64,000 nucleotides of DNA from the NCBI GenBank assembly GCA_017469845.1, contig JAFUFP010000049.1, positions 62,001 to 126,000 of the forward strand, given 5' to 3'. How positions within the stretch are numbered: the first letter of the stretch is position 1; every line of letters starts with the position of its first letter. Made by a program: the position numbers and the translations under genes. Under the pieces are notes generated by a model. The model had not been told where the DNA came from and searched no databases. It was given only the letters and a program-made list of their open reading frames with translations. The DNA is from Bacteroidales bacterium (GTDB taxonomy: Bacteria; Bacteroidota; Bacteroidia; Bacteroidales; UBA932). Shown here in pieces: positions 44,353 to 54,066 of this stretch.

Positions 44353-45519
44353 TCAACTTTTTCTCAGTTCCCCGACCATCGCTTCGGCAACCGCAGCGGA
44401 AGCTCCGCTGCCGCCAAGTTCCTTCCTTATGGTGGCGTAGTCTTCCTTCATCGTTTCCCTGTAGGCGTTGTCTTCCACAAGACGCCTCACTTCGCTGAGG
44501 AGATTCTCCGCCGAGAAGTAGTGCTGAAGGAGTTCCTTGAAGGCCTTCCTTCCGAGGATGAGGTTTCCGAGGCTTATCATGTCCACCTTTATTATCTGCC
44601 TTCCCAGAGTGAAGTTGAAAGGGGACAGCACGAATCCCACCACCTGGGGTGTGCCGATGAGGCAGGCCTCCAGCGAAGCCGTTCCGGAATTGATTACGGC
44701 CGCTTCGGCGTTTTTGAGGATAGCGTATGTCTGGGAGAAAATGACCTTCGCCCTGTCGGATATCCCTTCGAGGTAAGGGGCGTAGTCGTCCATCGTCCTG
44801 GATGGTGCACCGGCTATCAGGAAGCGGTAGTCTTCGTATCCGGGAGTCGATGACATCTTTTTTATGAACTCGGCGCAGACGGGCATCATCGTTCCGACTT
44901 CACCCTTTCTGGAACCGGCCAGTATAGCGATGTACTTGCACTCGGGCAGGGAATTGGCTTTGAAGAACTCCTCCCTTGACATGTTCACAAGGGGAGAGGA
45001 ATCGATGGCGTCCACAAGGGGGTTACCCTTGTAGATATAGTCTATGCCCTTCTTCCTGAAGTATTCTTTTTCGAAGGGGAAAACGATGAAAAGGCGGTCG
45101 ACGTACTTTTTTATCTTCTTGACCCTGCTTTCCCTCGAGGCCCAGACCTTCGGTGCTATGTAGTAGAACACCTTGTATCCCTTTTCGTGGGCGGCCTCGG
45201 CGACCCTGAAGTTGAATCCGGGATAATCGATGAGGATAACCACATCGGGATGGAAGCGGTCGATATCCTCCATGCAGCCCTTCAACCTCTTGGCGAACTT
45301 GCCGAGATTGAGAAGAACCTGGCTGAATCCCATCACCGCACCTTCGTTGTAGTCGCGGACGAGCCCCTGCCCGCTTTGGTGGGAGTGATACACTCCGTCC
45401 ATGAGGGGACCTCCCCAGAAGCGTATGTCGGCCGATGGATCCTCGCTGTAGAGTCCCTTCATGAGGTTCGATCCGTGCAGGTCTCCGGAAGCTTCTCCCG
45501 CTATGATGTAGTATTTCAT
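44353..45519 (-). CDS. lpxB: Lipid-A-disaccharide synthase
   Basis: This 388-residue GT19 enzyme joins UDP-diacylglucosamine and lipid X to the lipid A disaccharide at the inner membrane. The N-terminus KYYIIAGEASGDLHGSNLM is diagnostic. VILIDYPGFNFRVAEAAHEKG, YIAPKVWASRESRVKKIKKYVDRLFIVFPFEKEYF and the UDP-site INSGTASLEACLIGTPQVVGF are all present. Its start overlaps the surE stop by 4 nt, so the two are translationally coupled. Confidence 0.96.
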   Translation of the reverse strand: MKYYIIAGEASGDLHGSNLMKGLYSEDPSADIRFWGGPLMDGVYHSHQSGQGLVRDYNEGAVMGFSQVLLNLGKFAKRLKGCMEDIDRFHPDVVILIDYPGFNFRVAEAAHEKGYKVFYYIAPKVWASRESRVKKIKKYVDRLFIVFPFEKEYFRKKGIDYIYKGNPLVDAIDSSPLVNMSREEFFKANSLPECKYIAILAGSRKGEVGTMMPVCAEFIKKMSSTPGYEDYRFLIAGAPSRTMDDYAPYLEGISDRAKVIFSQTYAILKNAEAAVINSGTASLEACLIGTPQVVGFVLSPFNFTLGRQIIKVDMISLGNLILGRKAFKELLQHYFSAENLLSEVRRLVEDNAYRETMKEDYATIRKELGGSGASAAVAEAMVGELRKS

Positions 45520-46388
45520 TTGCTTTCTGGGGTTTGGTCCGGAGCTGGGAAGTCCTTCTCAATGCCGAAGGACTTCAGCCTTTCGTCCTCGATGTAATCG
45601 GTGGAGTCAAGGTTGTGCGCCACGATGGTTATGTATCCTTGGGCCAGCATCCTGTGGTCCGCGGAAATCATGTTCTCGGGATCGTCCTGGTACTGTCCGG
45701 CCATCATATAGATCTTTTCGCCTTCTTCGGGATGGGGTTCGTTGTCTCCGCGGAAGTATTCCGGAGGGATACCCCTTTTGCGGAACACCTCGGGATCCCA
45801 TTCGACGAGTTCCTTCACCCATCTTCCTTTGCCCATCGTACAGACCCTGACGCCTTTTATCTTCTCGGGGGGAAGGTCGGGGAAATTGACGTTGTAGTAA
45901 ACGCCGTCACCGGGTTTGGCGTGGCTGATGAGGAATCTGAAGATGTCGGGGAAAAGAGCCTCCACACAGTCGAAATTCGCGTCAGGTCTTACGTTGTCGA
46001 GCGAGATTCCGATAGAGGTGATACCGTTCAGGGCGCCTTCCTCGGCGGCTCCCAGAGTTCCGGAGTAACAGGCTGCGGTTGAAGCGTTTGACCCGTGGTT
46101 GATTCCGCAGACGACGACATCCGGCGGAGCATCGGGGAAACTGTAGTTGAGGGCGTATTTGACGCAACTTGCGGGAGTGGCGTCAAGATATGACCACTTC
46201 ACTCCTTCCTTTTCTCCGAGGAACTTGTACGCCAGGGGTTTGAGCCCCAGGGATACGGCCATTCCCATGCCGGACTGGTGCTTTTTGGGAGCCACGACAG
46301 TGACTTCGCCCTCAGCGGCCATGATCTTCGAAAGGACCTTCATGCCGGGAGCGTAGTATCCGTCGTCGTTTGTGAGCAGAATCTTCAT
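45516..46388 (-). CDS. surE: 5'-nucleotidase / survival protein SurE
   Basis: This 290-residue metal-dependent nucleotidase acts on nucleoside monophosphates and short polyphosphates. The N-terminal metal motif is in MKILLTNDDGYYAPGM (Asp-Asp). VVAPKKHQSGMGMAVSL, TPASCVKYAL and VVCGINHGSNASTAACYSGTLGAAEEGALNGITSIGISL are near-invariant SurE stretches. The start at 46386-46388 fits a TATATTTG -7 element at 46408-46415 (minus). It is followed by lpxB with a 4-nt overlap. Confidence 0.95.
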   Translation of the reverse strand: MKILLTNDDGYYAPGMKVLSKIMAAEGEVTVVAPKKHQSGMGMAVSLGLKPLAYKFLGEKEGVKWSYLDATPASCVKYALNYSFPDAPPDVVVCGINHGSNASTAACYSGTLGAAEEGALNGITSIGISLDNVRPDANFDCVEALFPDIFRFLISHAKPGDGVYYNVNFPDLPPEKIKGVRVCTMGKGRWVKELVEWDPEVFRKRGIPPEYFRGDNEPHPEEGEKIYMMAGQYQDDPENMISADHRMLAQGYITIVAHNLDSTDYIEDERLKSFGIEKDFPAPDQTPESK

Positions 46389-46451
46389 TTCATGTTGTTT
46401 CGCTGTGCAAATATACAACTATTTTCGCGGTTGTATTTTCCTATCTCCGTG

Positions 46452-46482
46452 TTGCGGTTTAGGTTTTGATTTCATAACTTTG
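46452..46482 (+). promoter_or_regulatory. Promoter of the acidic unknown protein gene
   Basis: TTG (46452-46454), 20 nt, TAACTTTG (46475-46482). It faces away from the surE promoter. Confidence 0.6.
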
Positions 46483-46546
46483 ACACTCCCGGGCCGGGCC
46501 TCGGCTCGTGGATGGTACACAGTATTCGCCAAAACCAAAAATTGCC

Positions 46547-47509
46547 ATGAAAACACATATAGTATTTGTAGGGAAGAGCGAAAAGAAATTGTCTCCCGGT
46601 GAGGTTTATTCCAACATCAGCCTCAGTGAGTATGATCATTGCCTGTCCTGTCATTCCAAAACTCCCAGCGGAATGGATTTGGGTGACAGAGTCTTTCTGG
46701 CTATGAAAAAAGGCACTTCCCAAAGAAAAGGGGAACCCGGCATCTATGCCAGCGCAAGAGTTGTCGGCAACGAATTATTCGTCAACGGGGCGTACGAAAT
46801 TGAACTCCAGTTCGACTACGTGATCTCTCCCGAGGACGTTGAACCGCTGACCATAAGTTCAATTCCGGTTCTTGTCAGGAAGGGACTTCTGACCAAACCC
46901 AAGAACATCATCCTCGAAGGCCAGGAGGGCAGGGAAGTGGCTGAGGCGTTCGACGCTTACGTCTCCAGGAACAGCGATTATTTCTCTCTGAGGCTCAATT
47001 CCTCCATCGCATGGACCCTTTACCGCGAGTCCGGAGATTTCGCATTCAGTATCGGAGCATTGGAAGAAGATCACGGTGGTGGAAACATCACCATGCATTT
47101 CACTTCAGTAACTACGGATAACGGTGATCTTTATATCGACACTTCCGTATACAACGGAAGCTTATTCGAAGAACTGACGATGGAAACCTTCGAGAAGGGT
47201 CATGTGATGCGAAACATAAACCTTTTCAGCGTGTCTGAATTCATGGCGGAACATTCTCTCCATACGACAAAGGATCTTGTGGATTATATGTTCGCCGAGT
47301 TCGGCCTCAAACACTATGACGAGATCATCGACCATCTCGATGAACTGGAGATCGATTATGAGATCGAGGATTCTTCCGAAGACGACGATGACCTTTGGGG
47401 CGAAGAGGATGAGTTCGGGGATTTCGCTGACAGATGGGTCGACGAACAGGATGAGGAAGGAGGACATTTCCCTCCGTTTTTCCCGAAGGGAAAGACACCC
47501 CAGAATTGA
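46547..47509 (+). CDS. Unknown protein with PUA/EVE-like N-terminus and acidic tail
   Basis: This 320-residue protein is soluble with no signal peptide. The first about 115 residues (HIVFVGKSEKKLSPGE, SGMDLGDRVFLAMKKG, PGIYASARVVGNELFVNG) have the GD.V..A......GIYA.A.V spacing seen in EVE/PUA-like nucleic-acid-binding domains. That is a weak pattern match, not a recognised family. A helical middle region follows, and the last 60 residues are strongly acidic (EIEDSSEDDDDLWGEEDEF). It is monocistronic, with no obvious partner. Confidence 0.7.
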   Translation: MKTHIVFVGKSEKKLSPGEVYSNISLSEYDHCLSCHSKTPSGMDLGDRVFLAMKKGTSQRKGEPGIYASARVVGNELFVNGAYEIELQFDYVISPEDVEPLTISSIPVLVRKGLLTKPKNIILEGQEGREVAEAFDAYVSRNSDYFSLRLNSSIAWTLYRESGDFAFSIGALEEDHGGGNITMHFTSVTTDNGDLYIDTSVYNGSLFEELTMETFEKGHVMRNINLFSVSEFMAEHSLHTTKDLVDYMFAEFGLKHYDEIIDHLDELEIDYEIEDSSEDDDDLWGEEDEFGDFADRWVDEQDEEGGHFPPFFPKGKTPQN

Positions 47510-47601
47510 CACTATGGCACTCTCCCTGCAGGGATGACGTGACCTAAAACGTTATTAATTCCGAAAGGGAACGACAAGTTGTCGAAAGAACCTGCCAATG
47601 G

Positions 47602-48703
<1,102 letters not shown>

Positions 48704-48727
48704 TTTTGGGTAGAATCATCCGATTAT

Positions 48728-48760
48728 GGGCCGGCTCCTTTGGGAATCGGCCCTTTTTTG
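48728..48760 (+). terminator. Terminator of gapA
   Basis: An imperfect stem GGGCCGGCTCC-TTT-GGGAATCGGCCC is followed by TTTTTT. The TTTG of the next promoter lies in the loop. Confidence 0.85.
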
Positions 48761-48769
48761 ATATCTTTG
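48739..48769 (+). promoter_or_regulatory. Promoter of the 48.8-kb lipoprotein gene
   Basis: TTTG (48739-48742), 19 nt, TATCTTTG (48762-48769). The box ends 8 nt before the ATG, so the mRNA should be nearly leaderless. Confidence 0.75.
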
Positions 48770-48777
48770 TCCCAGTC

Positions 48778-49224
48778 ATGGGAAAAGCATCACGCTTAAT
48801 ATCGTTTGTTGCAGCTGCCGTTCTTGCGGCCGGAAGCCTTTCGTCCTGCGAGGATTGGAAGGTTCCTTCATGGATCGACGATATCATCGACAAGGACACC
48901 GAGCATGCGGATTTCATAATGAAGGGCACCGTGACGGGCCCTGACGGCAACCCCCTTTCCGGAATCAGGATAGAGGCGTCCATCCATAGGGAATATTCCG
49001 AATACATAGAGACGCAGACCCTTTCCACCGCTTCGGACGGATCATTCTCGAAGAGCACTGAGACGGCCCAGATTCCTGACGAGGTGACTTTCGTCTTCTC
49101 CGACCCGAGGGAAGATTACAAGACCCTTACCGTGTCCGCCGCGGTCGAGAGGACCAAGGAAGAGAAAGGGAAGTATCTGGGGGAATTCACGGTAAGCGTC
49201 GATGTGTCGATGGAAAAGAAATGA
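48778..49224 (+). CDS. Small lipoprotein with carboxypeptidase-regulatory-like domain
   Basis: This 148-residue protein has a signal ending in AAGSLSSCEDW with a lipobox Cys. The mature part HADFIMKGTVTGPDGNPLSGIRIEASI, then TLSTASDGSFSKSTE, is one regulatory-like Ig fold (a carboxypeptidase D type). It resembles the Bacteroidota group named radical SAM-associated lipoproteins, but no radical SAM gene is adjacent. It is probably exposed on the outer membrane. Confidence 0.72.
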   Translation: MGKASRLISFVAAAVLAAGSLSSCEDWKVPSWIDDIIDKDTEHADFIMKGTVTGPDGNPLSGIRIEASIHREYSEYIETQTLSTASDGSFSKSTETAQIPDEVTFVFSDPREDYKTLTVSAAVERTKEEKGKYLGEFTVSVDVSMEKK

Positions 49225-49258
49225 TGTTCTTCCCGTTATTTCAGGTTGAGAAAAATAT

Positions 49259-49286
49259 TGACGGCCACGGATATCCGCGGCCGTCA
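49259..49286. terminator. Bidirectional terminator between lipoprotein and esterase genes
   Basis: TGACGGCC (49259-49266) pairs with GGCCGTCA (49279-49286), and the loop contains the self-complementary CGGATATCCG. Confidence 0.75.
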
Positions 49287-49310
49287 TCGGTTCATATCTT
49301 TTGAGGTGGA

Positions 49311-50696
49311 CTATTCCACAACCTTGAATTCCTTCACGAAGCACTCTTCTCCCTTGGCGCTTTTCCAGTTCCCGCCGTTTTCTCCGTTGGGGTCTCCGTA
49401 TTTGCAGAAATTGGTCCAGCATGTGACCATTTCGTCACTGAGGGCGTAATCTCCCTTTGTGAAGGGCCTCCAGCTCCTTGAGAGAGTTCCGAAGACGTAC
49501 CAGAGCTCGGAGCTGTGGAACGATCCCTTGAGGGAAGGACGTCCGTCGGAGGGGAGAGGACGGTTGAAAAGGTACAGGAAGACGGGGTTGGTTGAGAGGC
49601 TGTCCCTCACCTGGGCGAATCTCTTTTCACCGTTTTCCATTCCGGGCATGTCGTCGCCGCAGTGTCCCATCATGTAGGGGATGTCGGCGATGTGGCCGTT
49701 CATCGTGGCGACGTTGAAGTCCTCGGGAAGTACCTCACTGTCGTTGTGGGGACCGAACCTCACTGATTCGGGGGATCTCCAGTCGGGGAGTGCCGCCATC
49801 AGCTCTTCGAATGATGCGCCGCGGAGTTTCTCGAGAGTGTCATAACCCGCTGCGTCGAAATACTTCTTCGAAGGGGCGTCAAGCGCTTCCTGGGGGATGG
49901 TGATCTGAGGCATTCCGCTGCCGAGGCCTCCTCCGCTTTGGATGATGGCCCTTGCGACCATACCTTTGCTCAAGGGGCTTGAAACCACGTTCTTCACGCT
50001 TCCGGCTCCGGCGCTCTGTCCGAATACTGTGATGTTGGAAGGATCTCCTCCGAAGGCGGAGATGTTGTCATTGATCCACTTGAGGGCTGCGATCTGGTCA
50101 TACAGTCCGTAGTTTCCGGAGTGGCCGCCGCCTTCTGCAGTCAGAAGGGGATGGTTCATGAATCCGAACATTCCGACGCGGTAATTGATGGTGACAAGGA
50201 TGACGCCTTTCTTAGCCCAAGCCTCGCCGTCCATCGGAAGTTCATATCCCCATCCTACATTGTATCCGCCTCCGTGGATCCACATCGCCACGGGGAGTTT
50301 CTCTCCGCTGGCCGGTGCTCCCGCAGGGGTCCATACGTTGAGATAGAGGCAGTCCTCCGAATAGACAGGGTTCTCGGGATAGAATTCGGTACCGTATTCC
50401 CCGTCATTGGGGTTCTTCGGACCCTGGTAGGATGCGTTTCCGAAGGTGTCGGCGACTTTGACGCCTGTCCACGCTTTTACGGGTTGGGGCTTTTTCCACC
50501 TGAGGTCACCCACGGGAGGGGTGGCATAGGGGATGCCTCTGTAGATGAGAACAGTGGAATCAGCGTTTGTTATGCCCTGGATGGATCCGCCCTGAATTTC
50601 AAGGACGGGGTTGTCGAAAGCATTCTTTTGATTGCTTCCGCCGCATGAACACAGCAAAGCTGCCGCCATGGCTGAGATGAGAATCACATTTTTCAT
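49311..50696 (-). CDS. Carboxylesterase type B, lipoprotein
   Basis: This 461-residue alpha/beta hydrolase is of the cholinesterase/para-nitrobenzyl esterase type. A lipoprotein signal (ALLCSCGGS) has Cys18. The body reads IYRGIPYATPPVGDLRWKKPQPV, EDCLYLNVWTPAG, and WIHGGGYNVGWG for the oxyanion hole. The catalytic Ser is in ITVFGQSAGAGSV. A TATCTTTG -7 element at 50763-50770 (minus) lies about 67 nt upstream of the start codon. It is monocistronic. The natural ester substrate is unknown; plant-cell-wall or dietary esters are plausible for a gut organism. Confidence 0.92.
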   Translation of the reverse strand: MKNVILISAMAAALLCSCGGSNQKNAFDNPVLEIQGGSIQGITNADSTVLIYRGIPYATPPVGDLRWKKPQPVKAWTGVKVADTFGNASYQGPKNPNDGEYGTEFYPENPVYSEDCLYLNVWTPAGAPASGEKLPVAMWIHGGGYNVGWGYELPMDGEAWAKKGVILVTINYRVGMFGFMNHPLLTAEGGGHSGNYGLYDQIAALKWINDNISAFGGDPSNITVFGQSAGAGSVKNVVSSPLSKGMVARAIIQSGGGLGSGMPQITIPQEALDAPSKKYFDAAGYDTLEKLRGASFEELMAALPDWRSPESVRFGPHNDSEVLPEDFNVATMNGHIADIPYMMGHCGDDMPGMENGEKRFAQVRDSLSTNPVFLYLFNRPLPSDGRPSLKGSFHSSELWYVFGTLSRSWRPFTKGDYALSDEMVTCWTNFCKYGDPNGENGGNWKSAKGEECFVKEFKVVE

Positions 50697-50839
50697 CGTT
50701 GATTATTATTTGGTTTGATTTACGTTGTTCTTTTCATCGTGGCATCTTGCGGGATACCGATGCAAAGATACGTACACAGGTCACCTCGGCGCTTTGCAGC
50801 ACTGTCTTATCTTTTTGCGGGATTTCTTTTCGGGAAAGA

Positions 50840-51859
50840 TTATCTCATGATGTTCATGTCCACGTTGCCCCTTACTCCGTAAACGGCACCTTTGTCCGTG
50901 AACTGCCAGATCATCCAGTCATCCCTCAGGGGAGTCTTCACCCCGTAGTGAGCTATCCAGATGGGATAGTCCGAAAGGATCTCACTTGAAAGGTAATCCT
51001 TGGCGAAGCTCTCGTACGTGTACACGATCGGCCTTACTCCATAGTGGGCCTCAACTTCCTTGAGCCAGACGAGAAGGTCACTGTTCAGTTTGGCTTTGTT
51101 GAATCCTGAATGGGTGGTCTCGATGTCCAGGACTGGAGGCAGGTCGTTGTACCGGAGGTCTCCCACCGTCCTTATGAAATGCTTCGCCTGGACGGAAGGG
51201 TCACGGCTTGTCCTGTAGAAATGGTACGCGCCTCTCTGGAGGTTACGTTTCCCTGCTTCTTTCCAGTTGTTCCTGAAATTGCGGTCACGGAAAGTGACCC
51301 CTTCGGTGGCTTTCATGAAGACGAACGACACCGGAATCATCCTCTTAGCGGCTTTTACGGAGGTTGTGGTCCTTCCCAGGATGTCCGTCATCACCATGAG
51401 GGAATCCCATTCGATGGAAGGATCGTTGTGATGGGAGATGTCGATGCCGACTTTGTAGATTCCGGGGGGAAGGGAGTCTCCGGTCTCTTCTCCGAGCGGA
51501 ATGTGTCTAGGCCACAGGAGGAAACCGAGAATCAGCACGACCAGTACCCAAGCCAACCAGTTGGGAATCTCGATGGGGAAAATACCCCTCTTGCCCTTTT
51601 TCTTTTTGGAGGTGGATTTTTTCCTGCCTTTGGAGGATGAAGAGGAACTTCTTCCGGTTGTGGACCTTTTGGCTGAACCCGTTGACGCGGAGCTCTTTTT
51701 CGTAGTTCCCGGGGTAGGGGATTTCCTTTTCGAAGTGGTGCTTTGGGTTGAAGACGTCTTGCCGGATGAAGATGACCCTTTCTCTCCGCTTTCGGAAGTG
51801 GAGTATTTCTGAGCCCAGTACGGACTAACCGGCTTATGGTTGTTGGAAGAAGACGCCAT
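50840..51859 (-). CDS. Membrane-anchored GH25 lysozyme-type muramidase
   Basis: This 339-residue protein is unusual in layout. The first about 95 residues are a Ser/Thr/Lys-rich disordered cytoplasmic stretch, then comes one transmembrane helix (about 101-117), then a GH25 domain outside. GH25 marks are Asp140 in KVGIDISHHND, FVFMKATEGVTFRD, RGAYHFYR and the catalytic DIET in LPPVLDIETTHSG. The family cleaves the beta-1,4 bond in peptidoglycan. A TAAATTTG -7 element (51867-51874, minus) ends 7 nt before the ATG, so the mRNA is likely leaderless. Confidence 0.9.
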   Translation of the reverse strand: MASSSNNHKPVSPYWAQKYSTSESGEKGSSSSGKTSSTQSTTSKRKSPTPGTTKKSSASTGSAKRSTTGRSSSSSSKGRKKSTSKKKKGKRGIFPIEIPNWLAWVLVVLILGFLLWPRHIPLGEETGDSLPPGIYKVGIDISHHNDPSIEWDSLMVMTDILGRTTTSVKAAKRMIPVSFVFMKATEGVTFRDRNFRNNWKEAGKRNLQRGAYHFYRTSRDPSVQAKHFIRTVGDLRYNDLPPVLDIETTHSGFNKAKLNSDLLVWLKEVEAHYGVRPIVYTYESFAKDYLSSEILSDYPIWIAHYGVKTPLRDDWMIWQFTDKGAVYGVRGNVDMNIMR

Positions 51860-51866
51860 CGGGGAA

Positions 51867-51874
51867 CAAATTTA
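51867..51874 (-). promoter_or_regulatory. -7 element of the GH25 gene
   Basis: TAAATTTG on the minus strand, 7 nt from the start codon. No TTTG is seen at the usual spacing. Confidence 0.5.
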
Positions 51875-51973
51875 CGAAAAATATGTTTTTTCTTCGGCTT
51901 CGGATAAGGACGCCTCAGCAAAATAAAGGAGACCACTTCCGTAGCCTCCTTCATATAATAAGGTGTATTACTC

Positions 51974-52720
51974 CTATTCCAGTCCGAGTCCCCTTGTCGA
52001 GGGGAATGCGTGGAACACCAGGTTGATGAGGATGTAGGCCGCGAAGACCATCGTCACGATGAGGGACCAATTGAGACCCAGGGCGACGACCATCACGGCA
52101 GCGATGGCGCTTATCGAGAAGAAGGATATCCTTCCCATGTGGGCTGCGCTTCCTTTGGGGTAAGAGGCCTTGAGGGAGAACATCGGAACTTCGCTCACCA
52201 GAAGGGCGGAGAGAATGACTGCGAGCAGCGGGATGAACCAGACCGTTCCGCTGAGGAACGAGAGGTTACTGTACGGAACAGCGCTGACGTAGTAGCAGAG
52301 AGAACCGGACAGCATCGCGGCCGAAGGGGTGGCCAGACCCACGAAGGTCTCCTTCTGGCGGGTGTCGATGTTGAACTTGGCGAGCCTGAGGGCCGAGAAG
52401 ATGGCGAGTACGACCGGAATGAAACAGATCCAGGAAGTTTCACCTCTTTTGGTCGCCATCGTCATTACCATCATCACCGACGGCAGCACTCCGAAACTCA
52501 CCATGTCGCAGAGGGAGTCCAGCTCCTTCCCCATGTCGGAGTATGCGCCGAGTTTCCTGGCGGCGAAACCGTCCAGGAAGTCGAACACCGATGCTGCCAG
52601 CATCAGGATGAAACCTATCTTCACTCCACCGGGGAACAGCAAAGTGAAAATCACCCCAAGGACCCCGCAAAGGAGGTTCATTGAGGTGATCGCATTCGGG
52701 ATGTGTTTTCTTATCTGCAT
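51974..52720 (-). CDS. pssA: CDP-diacylglycerol-serine O-phosphatidyltransferase
   Basis: This 248-residue integral membrane enzyme makes phosphatidylserine, the precursor of phosphatidylethanolamine. The CDP-alcohol phosphotransferase motif is complete: Asp47, Asp50-Gly51, Ala54-Arg55, Gly64, Asp68 and Asp72 (FDFLDGFAARKLGAYSDMGKELDSLCD spans it). Several hydrophobic helices follow. It starts 9 nt after the C1 peptidase stop, so the two are cotranscribed. Confidence 0.92.
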   Translation of the reverse strand: MQIRKHIPNAITSMNLLCGVLGVIFTLLFPGGVKIGFILMLAASVFDFLDGFAARKLGAYSDMGKELDSLCDMVSFGVLPSVMMVMTMATKRGETSWICFIPVVLAIFSALRLAKFNIDTRQKETFVGLATPSAAMLSGSLCYYVSAVPYSNLSFLSGTVWFIPLLAVILSALLVSEVPMFSLKASYPKGSAAHMGRISFFSISAIAAVMVVALGLNWSLIVTMVFAAYILINLVFHAFPSTRGLGLE

Positions 52721-52729
52721 CCGTTTGGA

Positions 52730-53932
52730 TTACTTGATACCGAGCTTATCCTTCAGAGCCTTGGGAAGACCGTCCTTGTGGACCATGAAGTCGATGGCCT
52801 TACCCTTTGTGAAAGCCTCGGACATGTACCAGATACCTTTGTACTTTCCGGTCTCGCCCCATGAGTTCTTGATCATGAGGTATTTGTTGCCGTACTGGTC
52901 CTTTGCGATACCGAAGGCGTGCATACCGTGGTCATCGGTGGTAGCCTTGTTGTCGAAGTCCTTCTGGCGGCTCTCCTGGGTGACGACTTTCTCCTTGGGT
53001 GCACCTTCGGGCCTTGCGGCTGCGCCCTGGTTCCTGTCGGAACCTACCCATCTCTCCTGGTCGGAACCGGCGGCTCTGGGAGCGGTGGTGTCAAGAAGGA
53101 GTGCGGAACCTGTCCTTGTGAAACCTGTCTCGGAAACGTCTCCACCCCAAGTGGTTGTGTATCCGTTCTCGATGGCGTAGTAGATGGCATCCCAGAACTC
53201 GTCGATGGGAACGTTGTAAGCCATGTCTGAACGCCAGTTGTCGCATACCTCGATCGCGAACTGGGTGTAGAAGGGATGATGGGTGAAGGAAGTGAGGGTC
53301 ACGTAATCATCGGGGTTGAGCTTGTAGGAATCCCTGTAGGAAGCGGGGGTGTACTTCTTGCCGTTGTACTCGAACTCCTCGGGGCACTCTCCGAAGTAAG
53401 CGTCCATGATTCCCTTGAAACCGTTCCTCCATGCTGTTGAGAGGCTGCGGTTGGGGTTCTTCTGGATTGCCTGGACATATGCCAGAGCGGCTGCGTCGAC
53501 CTCACCGTGGACGGGGAGGGTGGTACCGTAATTGAGACCTGTCATCACGCTGTTGGGAACAAGACCGTAGTCCCTCATGATGTGGATCACGTCCTCGCAC
53601 TCGGAACCTGCACCGAAGGTGAGATTGCCGTCAAGACGGATGTACTTGTCGGCCCTGTCCTGATAGGAGTGGCTGACGACGAACATCTCCGAGAAATCGG
53701 GATAGAGGTTCTTGTCCTTGATGTTGTTGAGACGGATGGCCTCTGACTCGAGGAATGAGATGGCTGAGAAGCACCAGCAAGTTCCGGAGCTGTTCTGGTT
53801 CTTGACCGATGTGATGGGGTTTTCCTTCACGATGGTGAACTCCAACTCGGGAGTCTGGGGCTGCTGGGCCTGTGCGTGGGCGAGCGCCGGAACGGCGATA
53901 GCCGCTGCCATAAGGATTTTGTTAAGCTTCAT
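52730..53932 (-). CDS. Secreted C1-family cysteine peptidase (bleomycin hydrolase / aminopeptidase C type)
   Basis: This 400-residue protein has a signal peptide (KILMAAAIAVPALAHAQ). The active site is Gln46 and Cys52 in VKNQNSSGTCWCFSAISFLESE, the His in DDHGMHAFGIAKD and the Asn in MIKNSWGETGKYKGIWYMSE. Large inserts and the length fit aminopeptidase C/bleomycin hydrolase, here in an exported form. It should trim peptides in the periplasm or at the surface. A consensus promoter lies at 54017-54048. It is followed by pssA with 9 nt between. Confidence 0.92.
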   Translation of the reverse strand: MKLNKILMAAAIAVPALAHAQAQQPQTPELEFTIVKENPITSVKNQNSSGTCWCFSAISFLESEAIRLNNIKDKNLYPDFSEMFVVSHSYQDRADKYIRLDGNLTFGAGSECEDVIHIMRDYGLVPNSVMTGLNYGTTLPVHGEVDAAALAYVQAIQKNPNRSLSTAWRNGFKGIMDAYFGECPEEFEYNGKKYTPASYRDSYKLNPDDYVTLTSFTHHPFYTQFAIEVCDNWRSDMAYNVPIDEFWDAIYYAIENGYTTTWGGDVSETGFTRTGSALLLDTTAPRAAGSDQERWVGSDRNQGAAARPEGAPKEKVVTQESRQKDFDNKATTDDHGMHAFGIAKDQYGNKYLMIKNSWGETGKYKGIWYMSEAFTKGKAIDFMVHKDGLPKALKDKLGIK

Positions 53933-53982
53933 AATGCTGTAGTATTATTGAATAATATTGTTCCGTACCGGTGACTCTTCAC

Positions 53983-54017
53983 AAAGAAAAAGTCCACATG
54001 CGAAGACGCATATGGAC
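53983..54017 (-). terminator. Terminator of the phosphatase gene pair
   Basis: On the minus strand GTCCATATGCG-TCTT-CGCATGTGGAC (53992-54017) is followed by TTTTTCTTTG. The last base overlaps the -7 box of the next promoter. Confidence 0.8.
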
Positions 54018-54048
54018 AAATGTATGCATTATAAGCGGGAAAAGCAAA
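54017..54048 (-). promoter_or_regulatory. Promoter of the C1 peptidase-pssA operon
   Basis: On the minus strand TTTG (54045-54048), 20 nt, TACATTTG (54017-54024). The start point falls inside the upstream terminator hairpin. Confidence 0.75.
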
Positions 54049-54066
54049 GGGAAATCCGCCAATGTG

